Shown here piece after piece: positions 12,226-23,503 of a stretch of 64,000 nt of DNA. The position numbers and the translations under genes were made by a program. The number at the start of each line of letters is the position of its first letter. Positions within the stretch are counted from its first letter, which is position 1. The notes beneath the pieces were generated by a model, which did no database searches, was not told the origin of the DNA, and was given only the letters and a program-made list of their open reading frames with translations. Origin of the DNA: Alnus glutinosa (Eukaryota > Streptophyta > Magnoliopsida > Fagales > Betulaceae); the NCBI RefSeq assembly GCF_958979055.1, contig NC_084894.1, positions 2,919,001-2,983,000 of the forward strand, read 5' to 3'.

Positions 12226-13135
12226 GCACTAATAGCAGTCTCCCTATATTGGTTTCATTTCTTATATTTAGGGAAAATTTCATGAAAAACGCTAAAAAAC
12301 TTCCCACAGTAGATGCTTTATATTTAGATAACTTCATTGGGAATCTACAGTAACTCCCAATAAATAAAGAGTCACTGTAGACACCCGATCCTTATTTTAA
12401 TAATAAAAAAATTATCTCCCCTCTCTTCTCTCTCTTTGCTACGTTTCTTCTCCTTCTCTTCTCTCGTCGAGTCCGACCGCCCTGCTTTCTCGCTTCCTCG
12501 CCACGCTGCCACCGAGTGCTCGCTTCTTCGCCACTAGCTACCAGCCTTCTGCTGCAAGGCTGGGGACTCGACGATATGATCCCCCCCCCCCCCTCTCTCT
12601 CTCTCAAAACGCTTCTCAACAAGCATAGACCCCAAAATTTATAGTATAATCAGCTAATTGACAAAAAAACAACATACATCCCTTTACTCTGCCGCTCCTA
12701 AATTTTAGGACAACAAATCCAATCTTTCAGCTCCCATCACTCTCTCTCTCTCTCCCCCATGGGTTTGTCGGTTCAATCTGGTTTTTGTTTTGCTTCTGCT
12801 CTGTTTGTGGGTTTTGAGAATTTGTTGGCATTCTTCTGCGAATGGAACCAAATTTGTTGTTTTTCATTTGGTTTTCATCTAGGATTAGTCGGAGAAGACG
12901 AGAGCAAGAGAGTCTAGAGAGAAGACGAGTGAGAGAAGAAAAGAAATTGATAAAAAAAAAAAATAAAAGTAGGAAAGAGAAAAAATAATAAAATAAGAGT
13001 AAAAAATAATATTTTATCGGCATAGAAAAAATTAAAAGAATCTATTATAAAGTATTTTTTAATAAGAAAATAAAAAGTAATTTTGTTCTTTAAACGTAAA
13101 AAAAAATGGTTGAAAGACTGCCGTAAATGGTCTAA
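12226..13135. mobile_element. Non-autonomous 'AGAGCA' terminal-inverted-repeat element
   Basis: The left end CTAAGAGCACTAATAGCAGTCTCC is matched in inverse by the right end (reverse complement CTTAGACCATTTACGGCAGTCT). The interior holds a CT-rich block (12415-12600) and AG/AT-rich tracts but no coding sequence. It abuts the promoter of carrier copy A and hides the original left junction of that module. Similar ends occur at 5648 and 23504. Confidence 0.5.
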
Positions 13136-13355
13136 GAATCTGAACTCATTGCCAAGTCAAAGTTTGCAACACAAACAAAAGGAATCAGGTGCCAAAAACT
13201 TGAAAAAAAGAGAAGTTTCCAAGTATTCATTGTCATGTCAAAGTTGGCTACACAAACAAATGGAATCACGTGCCAAAAAAGAGAAGTTTCCAAGTATTCA
13301 TTGTCATGTCAAAGTTGGCTACACAAACAAATGGAATCACGTGCCAAAAAAAGAG
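13136..13355 (+). repeat. Tandem promoter repeats upstream of carrier copy A, two with CACGTG
   Basis: A 71-bp unit (..CATTGTCATGTCAAAGTTGG.. to ..GTGCCAAAAAA) occurs almost identically at about 13213-13283 and 13284-13355, preceded by a more diverged unit from 13136. The two recent units each carry a G-box core CACGTG (13267-13272 and 13338-13343). The matching single unit upstream of copies B and C reads CACATG, so the G-box is specific to copy A. Confidence 0.85.
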
Positions 13356-13700
13356 AAGTTTTCAAGTAATGTCATACCGTCGGCTACTTTCACATGAAAA
13401 ACACCAAGGCAATGCATCATCTACCACCGTTTGATCCCTCACCTCCCTTAGATCAAACAAACTATCATCCACATCCACATCCACGGCAACCAATCCCCAT
13501 GAGCTACCAAAACTAATGTACCCGCTTCACACTCGAGCATTCCCCACGTAAAAGAAATTTCAACGTCTCTTCGTTTAAAAAACCCTCTCTCCCGTGACAA
13601 TTCAAACCCTCATTCATTGCCTCCCTTAATTCCTACCACTCTCCGAGAGCCAAGGCGAACTGGTACTCTCTCTCTCTCCCCGAATATATATTTTTATAGC
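13356..13700 (+). promoter_or_regulatory. Promoter and 5' leader of carrier copy A
   Basis: This segment is shared with upstream sequence of copies B (24.87-25.6 kb) and C (39.77-40.1 kb): ACCACCGTTTGATCCCTCACC, then TTCACACTCGAGCATTCCCC, then a CT-rich leader. Where copy C has TTTATAAAAC, copy A reads TTTAAAAAAC (about 13574-13583), so the TATA box is altered. Confidence 0.7.
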
Positions 13701-14428
13701 ACCGGCTCGGGATCGGTCGGTTTCTATGTCTGTTTGTGTATGTCTAAGGGTACGTTTATGGCTTTGTGTGTTTTTGTAACTGTGTATGGTTAGCTGAAGT
13801 TTTGGCCAGTTATGTGCATGTGTTGCGCTGCATGTATGGAATTCTTGCTGCATTTTTTGCTGTAAACCCGGAAAAGGGCCTTCAGATCTCTATCTTTTGA
13901 TACTGGGTTTTCTCATGACATCTGTTTCGTTGTTATGTGAATGGTTTCTCGAACACTTAACGTGATAATTTGATAAATTCTAAAGAAATTTAGACATCCG
14001 AGTCTGAAAAAACTTAGTACTTCTTTATCCACGTCATGACCGACCATATATATCATAACATTCTATCCCCTTAAAACAGTTCTTATCCTCAAGAAGGACA
14101 GATTGTGAAAACTGTTGTTGCATGCATGACACTGCAATTCTCCCACGTTGCATCCACAGGAGTGACAGGATCTATGGCGACGTTGCCGTTCTTCTTCTCG
14201 CCAAGGGTGGACCTCCAAGATCGAAGCTGGACAATTTACATTTTGGAGCCTTTCTGATCGCAACATTTTCACTTTGGATTATTTCATTCTCTACCCAAAG
14301 ACCAATATATGTTATTTGAAAGATCATTTTGAGCCTCTTGGTTTGAGTCATCTTGCTTGAAACCGAACTTGTTCTTTTTGGGTTCAAGCCCAACCTTCCT
14401 GGTCCACTAAATCTGCCGGTTGTTGTCT

Positions 14429-16087
14429 CGCTGAAAAAAAAATAAATAAATAAATAAATTACATTTTTCTTTAATGTATAATTCACTTTTTGCTTCGAAT
14501 TAGTGACACATCAATAAAATAATTAGTGACGTATTAAAGATTGACATGTTATTAAATTTTAAGTCAATATAATTTTTTTAAGAGAATATTAAAATTTAAA
14601 TTATTAGTTAGATGACAAAATTTAACAAATCATTAAATTTGTATGTGATATGTTACTTAATGCTTAAGGCAACTTTTTGATACGTTAATAAATTAGTGAG
14701 GTACCAAAATAACACGTAATTATTTAGTGGCACGTCACTGATTAAGATTTTCAAATTTTAATGAATTGCCCCCTTTTACGATTTTTTTTTTCCTTTCCTT
14801 TTCTCTTTTCTCTTTCTTCCTCCCGCGCACAGGTCCTTTTCTCACTCGTTCGACAAGAAAAGAAATGGCTCTCATCTCCTTCTCGCTTAAAAAGGCATTT
14901 CTCCCTCTTTTCTGTGGAGGAAGAACCCAAAACGATGGCTCTCAAACTCAATCTTTTCACCTCTCAACCTCCAAAGCTGCCTTCTTTGGCTCTCCAATCG
15001 AAGGCCAGCCTCAGATCTCGCAAGTTCTTCATGGCCTCCACCCTAAGCTCTGGCTCCAAGTGAGTGCTTACATTCCTTCAGTTTTTGAGTATCTACAGAG
15101 ATTGACATGCATTCATTTTCCCGGATTGACCGATGGCTCTTTGTGTAGCTTCGTGTTTTGGGGCTGGTTATGGATCTGGGTCTTTGTTTTCGTGCCCTGT
15201 AATTTTGGGTTAAGCTTTCATATGATGCGTTGATTTCTTTTCTGTGATCTTACTGGCTTTGACTGAAATTATTTCTTTTTCTGTGGGTATTTTATCTTTT
15301 GGCTAATGTTGGATTAACTTATATGGGGTTTTCTTGTTTGTTTTTCCTTAATGATTATTGGTGATCTTCAAGGTGTTTCTCTATGTTTGCCTGTTTTCTC
15401 TAGTGATTGTTTTGTATTAGTCGCTAATTTGAATCCAATTAGATGGCTTTCATCTTCTCTCATTAGCTTTTGGTCAGTTTCTGGGTGGTGTACATATTTG
15501 ATTAATCTCCCATTTGTTTTAATCTCGTAAACGTTGTTCTTGCATGTCGGACTTTTTCTTTCTTTAGTTGTTCTAGATTGAACTCATTGAGATGCATTAA
15601 GACCAAAGAGAGCCCATTGAGATGGATTTAGTTTGTGTAGTTATTGGGATTTCAAGGGTAGGTATTTGGATTTTCCTGATGGTCCTAATTGAATTTCATG
15701 AATCAATTATAAAATATATGCAATCTTTCTTTATTTGTGGGAGGAGTGATTCTTGTTTGTGTACTTTATCCTGTAATTTCTCAATGCTTTCTCCTACAGC
15801 CATGAATGATCGTAGCAGTCTTCTCACAGGTATGACTTTTTTTTTTTTTGGGGGGGGGGGCACTAAATTTAGTGATGTGCCAAAACTAAATTTAGTGACG
15901 TGCCAAACGTTAACATGTTACTAAATCCCCATTAGTGATGTAGTGATTAGTGACATTGGAGACACGTCAATAATGACACATCACTACATTTTAGTGCTGT
16001 GTTAGACCTCTTGACACATCACTAAAACTCCGTCACTAAAAAAAAAAAAAAAAAAACCAATTTTTTTTTTGTTTGTTTTTTGTAGTG
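14429..16087. mobile_element. CACTA-type DNA transposon carrying a captured gene fragment
   Basis: The right end is ...TTTTTTGTAGTG, that is CACTACAAAAAAC read inward, the classic CACTA terminus. The proposed left end is CGCTGAAAAAAAAA at 14429, a mutated match, with the 3-bp target duplication TCT on both sides (14426-14428 and 16088-16090). Subterminal regions contain many AGTGACGTGCC / AGTGACACATC-like repeats (14500-14740 and 15865-16035), as usual in this superfamily. The interior carries about 1.1 kb derived from a stearoyl-ACP desaturase gene. It lies inside the LTR retrotransposon and so inserted later. The right end is firm and the left end is inferred. Confidence 0.65.
14935..15059 (+). 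pseudogene. Captured first exon of a plastid stearoyl-ACP desaturase (SAD/FAB2-type)
   Basis: ATG 14935 opens a frame of 41 codons plus two bases, reading MALKLN...QPPKLPSLAL...ASTLSSGSK. It is then cut by a good splice donor (AA|GTGAGT at 15060). This is the transit peptide and extreme start of stearoyl-ACP 9-desaturase, whose plant precursors typically start MALKLNP and continue ..MASTL.SGSKEVEN. About 170 bp of CT-rich leader precede it, and about 770 bp of T-rich intron-like sequence follow. No second exon is present, so no desaturase can be made: the diiron helices and all catalytic residues are absent. The donor gene supplied leader, exon 1 and part of intron 1. Whether the promoter was also taken cannot be judged here. 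Confidence 0.8.
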
Positions 16088-17149
16088 TCTTGATAAATGC
16101 ATTCTTTAAAGAATCTGCGTGGGAGAAAGAGAGTCTTCATAATTTTGTTAACATCCACGGTCTCCTGACTTCTCATTTGCTTCCTAAGAGGTCGTTCCAG
16201 GAGTGAGTTCATATCAATGGCCGTAATTTTAGCTACAAAAGCCTCAAATTTTCCGCATCTATAAGCACGGCAACTCCGATTTTTGACAAAAATTTTAGAT
16301 CTAAAACATTTTCCTTCATCTCGTATGTGTGGTGGCTCGTTGGTGTAAGGTGTGGTGGTTGGTGGATTTTTGCCACTGTGGTTTCTGGGTCAAAGATTTT
16401 CGCCACTATGATTGGATGGTGGTGGAATGGGAATGTGGGGGTCTATGTGGGTGGGGTTGACACGATCTGTGGCAATGGGGTTAGGACTTGGGATTTGGCC
16501 AGTTTCAGTGTGGCCAACCTGCAGAAGCGATTTATCTCTTCCATTTTCTTGGTGTCCTCAGCCATTTGTTTCATCAAGCCTTCAAACAAAGTTTTGATAC
16601 TAGCAAGTTGCTGCTCAAGACGATCCATTCTTGGGTTTGCCATTGTGCAAGAACCTAACTCTGATACCAAAATGTTACGTGAATGATTTCTCGAACACGC
16701 AATGGGATAATTTGATAGGTTCTAAGGAAACTTAGACCTTAAATTTTAAGGGAATCTAAACCTTTTCAAATACAAGATTTGAGATTAATTTCGCTTACCT
16801 TTATTAATAAGTTCATCTCTTTAAATAGATGAACATAACTTACGCAGAGTTGAGTTTCACAGCACAGAAAACAACTCCTATAATGACTCAACCAAGTGGG
16901 GTTAACATCCACTCAAACTAATATACTAGAAAGCAGTAACATAGGACTCAAACTAATCTACTAGAAAGCGATAACATAGGGCTGTAGATTACTTGTAAAT
17001 GAAAACATACTTCTACAAAGAGCTGAACTCTTCTATGACTTGATAACCTATGCTTCATAGAGAAAGACTCTGAATTACATACACTTGAGTAAACCCAGAC
17101 CCACTACAAGACTCCTGCCTTACTTCTTTACCGACCATATCATAACATT

Positions 17150-18597
17150 CATTCATTGTCTTCCTGCTTTGTTTTTGGCTTTTCAAGTCTTCGGATATCA
17201 TTTTCCAGGTTAGTTTAACTAGATCTATGGATATGATTGTTGCTCTTATTTTTATAATGGTTATGTGGTTCATTGATTTAGTTATACATTTGGGTTGGAA
17301 CTTGGATAGATCCATTGACAATGATTTATGTTTCCAATCAAACTTCCGTTCGATTTTTTTGTTGTTGCTTGGATTTTAATGGACTAACTGTTGATTTTTT
17401 ATTGTGAAAAGGAGTTTAGTTTGTATAGCATAGATCTGGGTGTTACCCATGAGCATACTTTCTCCCTTTGTTACAAGGTAGAAGTTGAGTTCGTGGGTTC
17501 AAGTCCCACTGGGTGCGTGTGTAACTTACCAATTAAAAAAAAAAAAAAGCATAGATCTGGGTGTGATGGGTATGAAGTATCATTCATTTTAACTTCATGG
17601 ATGGTCTAACTGAATTTTGTTTTTGGGGGTATATCCTTTTTTTCCTATTAGTTAAGACGTGAGACCTTGTTGAAAAATCAGTTTGAGGATGTGATTTTTC
17701 AATTGAGCTAATTTATCATGACTGCTGACAGTTTTCTATTCAGAACACATTGTCAGCAGGTTTTTCCGGCCTTCTGTGGAGTCTAGGCTCTAACATTTGC
17801 GACCATTAACAGTCGAAAATGGATGAATTGGTTAGTCTCAAATAGACAATAGTTGGTACTTCTCTCTTTCAGTACTCAATTTCCTTGTATTGTCAAGTGG
17901 TACTTCTCTCTTTCCCAAAGACACGCACAAGATTTGATAGTTGACCGTTGTGTAAGAAATTCTTGTGTTTGTCAAAAAAAAAAAGTTTGTTATTTTGAGT
18001 ATGTCTGCAAGTCTAAATGCTAGAGGTGACCTGACCAAAATTAAGAAATTTGAAAAGAAAAATGGACTGAAATGGTATATATACAAAAAATGAACTGAAT
18101 TGAAGACCTCCATTTTTGTTCATCAGTTGCATGTTGTTCTAAAGTGCATTTTGAGAAGTTTTAATTGCAAATGAAAACATTTCAATCCTCTCTGTTCCTG
18201 AGAGCTATTGCTGATCTATCAACCCTTTTAAGCTGCTTTGTCGTATGATTATTTTTATTACTCATTCTTCTTTGTTTTACGATCTCCTCTGTGAATTTTT
18301 TAAGCATTTTGTCACTAAAGTGCAGTTAGATTTCCCATATAGACAGAATGCATACGCTATTTAGTTCTAAATGAAAAAACATTTCAATTTTATTTGTTTT
18401 TGAGAGTTGTGGTGAGCTACTAACCTGATTTAGTTGTGCTTTGCATGATTAATTTTATTACTGGTTCTTCTTTCTCCTACAATCTGTCTGTACACTGTTT
18501 TAACCATTTTGTGATTTGTGACTCTCTGAGACATTCTGGATTTGCCGTTTTCTTAAGTTTGTCCTCTCTGACCTCTATATATTGGCATGGCTTGCAG
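17150..18597 (+). other. 5'-UTR intron region of carrier copy A
   Basis: This stretch is collinear with 25783-27177 (copy B) and 40276-42866 (copy C). A likely donor CAG|GTTAGT (17209) and the acceptor TTGCAG (ending 18597) bound the leader intron; the upstream exon limits are uncertain. It contains a small SINE (17428-17564). Confidence 0.6.
17428..17564 (+). mobile_element. Short tRNA-derived SINE with target duplications, in carrier copy A
   Basis: A body of about 105 bp carries a Pol III B-box-like GGTTCAAGTCCCACTGG and ends in an A-tract. It is flanked by the perfect 16-bp direct repeat GCATAGATCTGGGTGT (17428-17443 and 17549-17564). The same insertion is present at the orthologous place in copies B and C, so it predates the triplication. 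Confidence 0.8.
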
Positions 18598-18618
18598 GTG
18601 TTCTAATTGGGAAAAGTG

Positions 18619-20358
18619 ATGGCAGATAGGCACCAGTACCCAACTGTCATGCAAAAGTTCGCCGGCCAGCTCCATGTCAGTTCTAGCCTTTCCCAAGATG
18701 CTCATAACCGCAATGGTTCCCTTGAAAGGCCTGCTCTGTATCAGAGGCATTTTGCATATGGAAATTACTCCAACGAGGGATTGCAGTATCCCATGACTCA
18801 GGCATGCCGAGCTACCCACAATTTGTCATTGGTACATCCTGCAGCCTCACCTGTGTTTGTCCAAGCCCCACAAGAGAAAGGCTTTGCCAGCTTCGCTATT
18901 GATTTTCTTATGGGTGGAGTTTCTGGTGCTGTGTCCAAAACTGCTGCTGCTCCAATCGAGCGTGTGAAGCTCTTGGTCCAGAACCAGGATGAGATGATCA
19001 AGGCTGGTCGGCTATCTGAACCCTACAAGGGAATTGGAGATTGTTTCAGCCGAACGATTAAAGATGAGGGCTTTGGATCGTTGTGGAGAGGGAACGCTAC
19101 TAATGTCATCCGTTACTTCCCCACACAGGTTTGTCATTTCTTATGTTACTAACACTTCCTTTTAGTGATACCTCCTTATGATCTTATTGCAGTGTGCTTA
19201 TTTCATTTGTTTTTTTTTATTCTCCTCCAGGCCTTCAACTTTGCTTTCAAAGATTACTTCAAGAGGCTGTTTAACTTCAATAAAGACAAGGATGGCTACT
19301 GGAAATGGTTCGCGGGTAACTTGGCTTCTGGTAGTGCTGCTGGCGCCTCTTCCCAGTTCTTTGTCTACTCTTTGGATTATGCTCGAACCCGTCTTACAAA
19401 TGATGCCAAGGCTGCGAAGAAGGGAGGAGGGAGGCAATTCAATGGCTTGATTGATGTCTACAGGAAGACTCTCAAATCTGATGGTATTGCTGGCCTTTAC
19501 CGTGGCTTCAACATTTCTTGTGTCGGCATCATATTGTACAGGGGTTTATACTTTGGAATGTATGACTCTTTGAAGCCGGTGCTTCTGACTGGAAAGATGC
19601 AGGTTAGGATTCCTTGTGGATTCATTTTATCTATCCTTGTTATGTGATAATGCAGTCTGTGATTTTACTACTTACTTGGCATTCATAGATTCTGCTGTCT
19701 GTAATTAGCATCGTCCTTGACCACTGAAACTTAATGACATGTTTTTCAGAAATTCAGAATCAAGAATAATGTGTCATTTTTAGGGTTAGTTCTTTATTTA
19801 ATCTTTGCATGGACAACCACTGCAATGCATCTGCAGTAATAGAATTGAAGAAAAACCCCTGAAAGTGGAAAATGTTTGTTTTAGGACTTTGAGAAGCAAT
19901 GTTCAGTACTGACAGTCTTATACCGCAGATGAACCATGACGTTCTATCTCAACTATTTGATATGGCCTTGTCCTATATGCTTTCAGCACAAGTATACTGT
20001 GAATGATTGTTGGATTTGGTGGTGGGCATTTTCATCTCATATAATTTCTTGATGTTTTCAGGATAGTTTCTTCGCTAGCTTTGCTCTTGGTTGGGTTATC
20101 ACAATTGGTGCTGGCCTTGCTTCCTATCCAATTGACACTGTCCGTAGAAGAATGATGATGACATCTGGTGAAGCTGTCAAGTACAGGAGCTCCTTTGATG
20201 CATTCTCTCAAATCCTTAAGAATGAAGGGCCTAAATCTCTCTTTAAGGGAGCTGGTGCAAATATCCTCCGTGCTGTTGCCGGTGCTGGTGTTCTTGCAGG
20301 TTACGACAAGCTTCAGGTGCTCGTGTTGGGTAAGAAGTATGGTTCTGGTGGGGCCTAA
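18619..20358 (+). CDS. Mitochondrial ADP/ATP carrier, copy A
   Basis: There are three coding exons, 18619-19128, 19231-19602 and 20062-20358, all phase 0, giving 392 residues (plant AACs are about 380). The protein exchanges ADP and ATP across the inner mitochondrial membrane. Residues 1-85 form the plant N-terminal extension ([20 protein letters not shown]...), known in plants to be cleaved. Three mitochondrial carrier repeats follow: signature PIERVK (112-117), SLDYAR (217-222) and PIDTVR (317-322) running into the ADP/ATP carrier signature RRRMMM (322-327). ATG 18619 is chosen because it matches the plant start MADR and lies 21 bases after the leader acceptor. Relative to copy B it has Q212, T226, L272 and I309 where B has L, A, V and N. 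Several of these are shared with copy C. The frame is intact, but the leader is disturbed by a retrotransposon and the TATA box is altered, so expression is doubtful. Confidence 0.92.
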
Positions 20359-21224
20359 TTTAGATGAACAGACATCTCTTGCCCCATATACCTATAGATG
20401 TTGATGAAAATTTTCTGAGTTCAGTTTCTTAGGATCCATTTTTTACTCACTTGAATAACTTGGTTTAGAGGAGTTCTACTCCCGAGAATTGTTTCCTTGT
20501 GGGATTTTTGGTCCCATAATCCCTGATTGTTATAGCGGTTGTGATTTCACTTTGTTGGATTTGATTCATATTCAATTATAATTGCTCCCTTCTGAATTTT
20601 CACTCACTAGAATTCTGTAAAAGCTTTACTGCAACATTGTGGATCTTTCTTTCCTTTTCCATGAGACTTAAGAGAGAAAGCATGTGTGATGGCAGGTATA
20701 AATAAGATTAGCGAATTCACTTGCAATTTGTAACCTTTTATATCTCTTTTCCAGTTGGTCCAAACGAGTATGCTGCCTTATGATAAACTCACAATTTTGA
20801 TTAAAGCATAAGTTCTTATTTTTTCAGTAAGTAAATTCTTAAGGCTTATATTAAAACTAAATCCTCAAAAAATCTTATTAGCAGGCTGATTGGGTCTTCA
20901 TAGTGACGATCTTCATTTCTCTTTCAAAGAATCATCGTTAAAGATAAGGAAAAATTGTATTATTGGTCCTTATGATTGGCTCAAACGATAAATCACTCAA
21001 TGTGTTGTCAATATGAATTCAAAGATTTTTATGATTGGCCTAATTTAGAAATCGTTCCTAGAAATTATATTCTATTAAAATTTTTGATCGATTTCATTAG
21101 ACACCATGTTGGCGCCAGTATGATAGTGACACATTTCATTTTTAATAAAAGAAATTATAAATATATAAAACTTAATTTTTTTTTCAAAAAAAAAAAATTG
21201 AAAAAAAGAAAACGTTGGCTGCGG
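20359..21224. other. 3' flank of carrier copy A, collinear with copies B and C
   Basis: The 3' UTR and flank match 28936-29640 (B) and, with deletions, 44448-44640 (C). From about 20955 a sequence beginning AAATTGTATTATTGGTCC corresponds to the left arm of the terminal-inverted-repeat element seen complete downstream of copy B. No additional gene is seen. Confidence 0.6.
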
Positions 21225-21367
21225 GTTGGACAACCATCTTTTTCGGGCTGGGTGGCCAGGTCATTGCCTTTTGCGCATTCTCTGAGGGGTGGAATCTTGA
21301 GTGTGGCACCAGGATTTTGTATAATGCGCATGACCCAAATGTGTTTTCTTGGAATGTAGCTATTGGA
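21225..21367 (+). pseudogene. SLO1-like PPR gene fragment in module A (first part)
   Basis: This is near-identical to 45205-45320 of the intact PPR gene (CATTGCCTTTTGCGC..TCTGAGGGG, then ACCAGGATTTTGTATAATGC). It encodes part of the first PPR repeats. It breaks at GCTATTGGAGGA and resumes at 24638 after a large insertion. The beginning of the PPR gene is missing here. Confidence 0.85.
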
Positions 21368-22462
21368 GGATTCATAGAGAGCTTTTAATTTCAAAATTTT
21401 CACCAAAATTTAGTGAAAAATTCAAAAAAATCTATTTCAACGAACTGTATGTAATTTCTCTAATTTGGCTATTGTCAGAATTTCATTCCAAATTTGACTC
21501 ACAAATTTTATGAGCTATTGAATATTTAATTATTTTTCTTTCCTCGTTTGTTAGAAATAGTTACTTAAAACTAATAAAAAATTAATTTCTAGTTGAAATA
21601 AAAAAATATTTAGAGAGTTTGACGTAAGAAGTTTGTTAAAAGTAATATTTTATTATTTTTCGTTTGTTTCCTGCCTCTCCCCTTCTTCACTTTTCTCCCT
21701 CCCCTTCTTTTACTACGTTAGTGAGAATGGCATTGGTGTTGGCCGCTGAGGTCTCAGACTCTAGCGCTGAAGCCGGAGAGGTGTGTGACAACACGCTCTC
21801 ATAGTCATCTGAGGAACCCAAATGGTAGTTCTTTGACTTAAAAATCGCAGCAAAAGACGACGACGGGTTGTTGCTCTTCTCAGGGACGGCATCAGAAACC
21901 CCTCAAAATACCTAGAAAATCTTCAAGTATAAAGCAAAAGAAAATCAGAAAAAGCTAAAAAAGAAATAGGCCAAAAATCTTTCAGAATCTCAACGTTATC
22001 AAGTGAGATCCACTCTAAGGAACAAGAAAATGAAAGAAAATCATTTTATATGAAAAGCCCCAAAGCACTCCACTCCATAACAAGTCTTGCAAAAAAACCA
22101 AAATCATACAAACCATCTTAAATTCAGCCTAGAAAAGCACAAAAAACCTCAAAACTCAAACAAGGGTTTAACCGAGATTTAACAAAATCGCAAAAAGCCC
22201 ATACCTCTTTGGCCTCAAATGCATCAAAACGGACGGATTCACCAGATTCAATCTCTGCTAGAAACAATAGAGAAGCATGTAGTAGCAAGAGCAGAGAGCA
22301 TAAAACGCAGAGAAGATCGCAGTAGGGAAAAGTTAGAGCTGCAACAGAGCCCCAATCAGCACCAAATCAAACCCAGCCGACATAAATCCGTTAACCCACA
22401 ACCTTGCTTGCTCCTTTCCACAACGCCAAAATCTCTCTTTCTCTCTGTTCTATTACTCTTTT

Positions 22463-22775
22463 GGTGCATTTGGGATTGCGATTTTGTAGATAATAAGTGT
22501 GATTTTAAACCAAATCGCAGAACATTAATCGTTTAGAAACTACGTTTTTAAAAATTGCGATTTAAAAACGAAAAAAATCTGTTTTTCAAATTGCAGGTGA
22601 GATGGTGCTTTTTTGAAAATGCAGAATTTTAAAGGCTAATTTGCGATTTTAAATGCTAAACTGCGATTTTGCCAAACGATTAACTGCGTTTTTAAAAATC
22701 ACTTTTTTCAAATTGCACATTTTAAAATCGTGATTTTAAATCGCACTTTTTGAAATCGCAAGCCCAAACGGACCC
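22463..22775. mobile_element. MITE with GGTCCGTTTGGG-type inverted ends
   Basis: The left end GGTGCATTTGGGATTGCGAT is an inverted match to the right end (reverse complement GGGTCCGTTTGGGCTTGCGAT). The interior repeats TTGCGATTTTAAA-like motifs. I could not establish its target duplication. Confidence 0.6.
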
Positions 22776-23503
22776 TTAATAGAGAACAAAAAACTATAAA
22801 CCAAAAGCAAAAAATCGTTTTGTGAGATACTAAATATAAGCAGCAACCAAAACCCCAAACCCCAAAAGAGACTTAGATGATTAGAAATATTGACGGTTCA
22901 TGCTTGAGTTGTTAGTAAGATTTATTTTGTGAATACCTTTTTTCTGGAGAAAGTTTATTTTACTCATTTGGAGTAATTTTTCATGGTAGTTAAAGTTGTT
23001 AAAGTAATTGCTCTCAAAATTAATAAAAAAAAAAAATCATATCTGTTTAAAATAGATAAATGTTTAGAGAGTTTGATGTAGAAAGTTTTTTAAAAATGAT
23101 AGATAAAATAACAAAAGTAGATTGTTTAGCTAAAATAGAACATCCCTAGTGAGCTCTTCAAATTTTGTTAAAAGTAGTACTTAAAATAACAAAAGTAAAT
23201 TTTTTAGCTAAAATTTAGAAAAAAAATTTAGAGAGCTCACTAGGGATACTCTTATAGAGGGACAAAAATTTCTTACAAATCGGTTTGTAAGAAATTCTCT
23301 ACAACCCACATATAAAGGTGACACGTGTCTTTTGGCATGTAAGAAGCATATGTTGTTTTAATAGCATATGTTTCTCACATGACTTTTTAATAGCATTAAT
23401 AAAAAAATTTGTACTTCTCACATGCTTAAATGATACATGTCACTTTTATATGTGGGTTATAGAAAATTTTCTGCAAATTGATTTGTATGAAATTTCTGTC
23501 CTT

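Larger units (their letters stand above)
13931..17149 (-). mobile_element. Ty3/Gypsy-like LTR retrotransposon, internally deleted, in the leader/intron of carrier copy A
   Basis: The element reads on the minus strand. The 5' LTR is at 16673-17149 (about 477 bp) and the 3' LTR at 13931-14062, internally shortened; both have TG...CA ends. Next to the 5' LTR is a primer-binding site TGGTATCAGAGTTAGG, complementary to initiator Met-tRNA. Next to the 3' LTR is a polypurine tract AAGGGGATAGAA. The target duplication is TTCGT (13926-13930) / TTCAT (17150-17154); the empty site is visible in copy B as TGTTTCATTCATTG. The interior keeps a gag start on the minus strand (MANPRMDRLEQQLASIKTLF, ending near 16640) and a pol-end remnant (DATWEN). 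The internal region is far too short for an autonomous element and is interrupted by a DNA transposon. Confidence 0.85.

Noticed and set aside
17444-17548. tRNA-like B box (GGTTCAAGTCCCACTGG)
   Set aside because: No cloverleaf can be drawn and the unit has an A-tail and target duplications, so it is a SINE, not a tRNA gene. The same applies at 26.1 and 41.3 kb.
18619-20358. Carrier copy A as a pseudogene because of the upstream retrotransposon
   Set aside because: All coding exons and splice sites are intact and the insertion lies in the leader region, so I kept it as a coding gene with doubtful expression.
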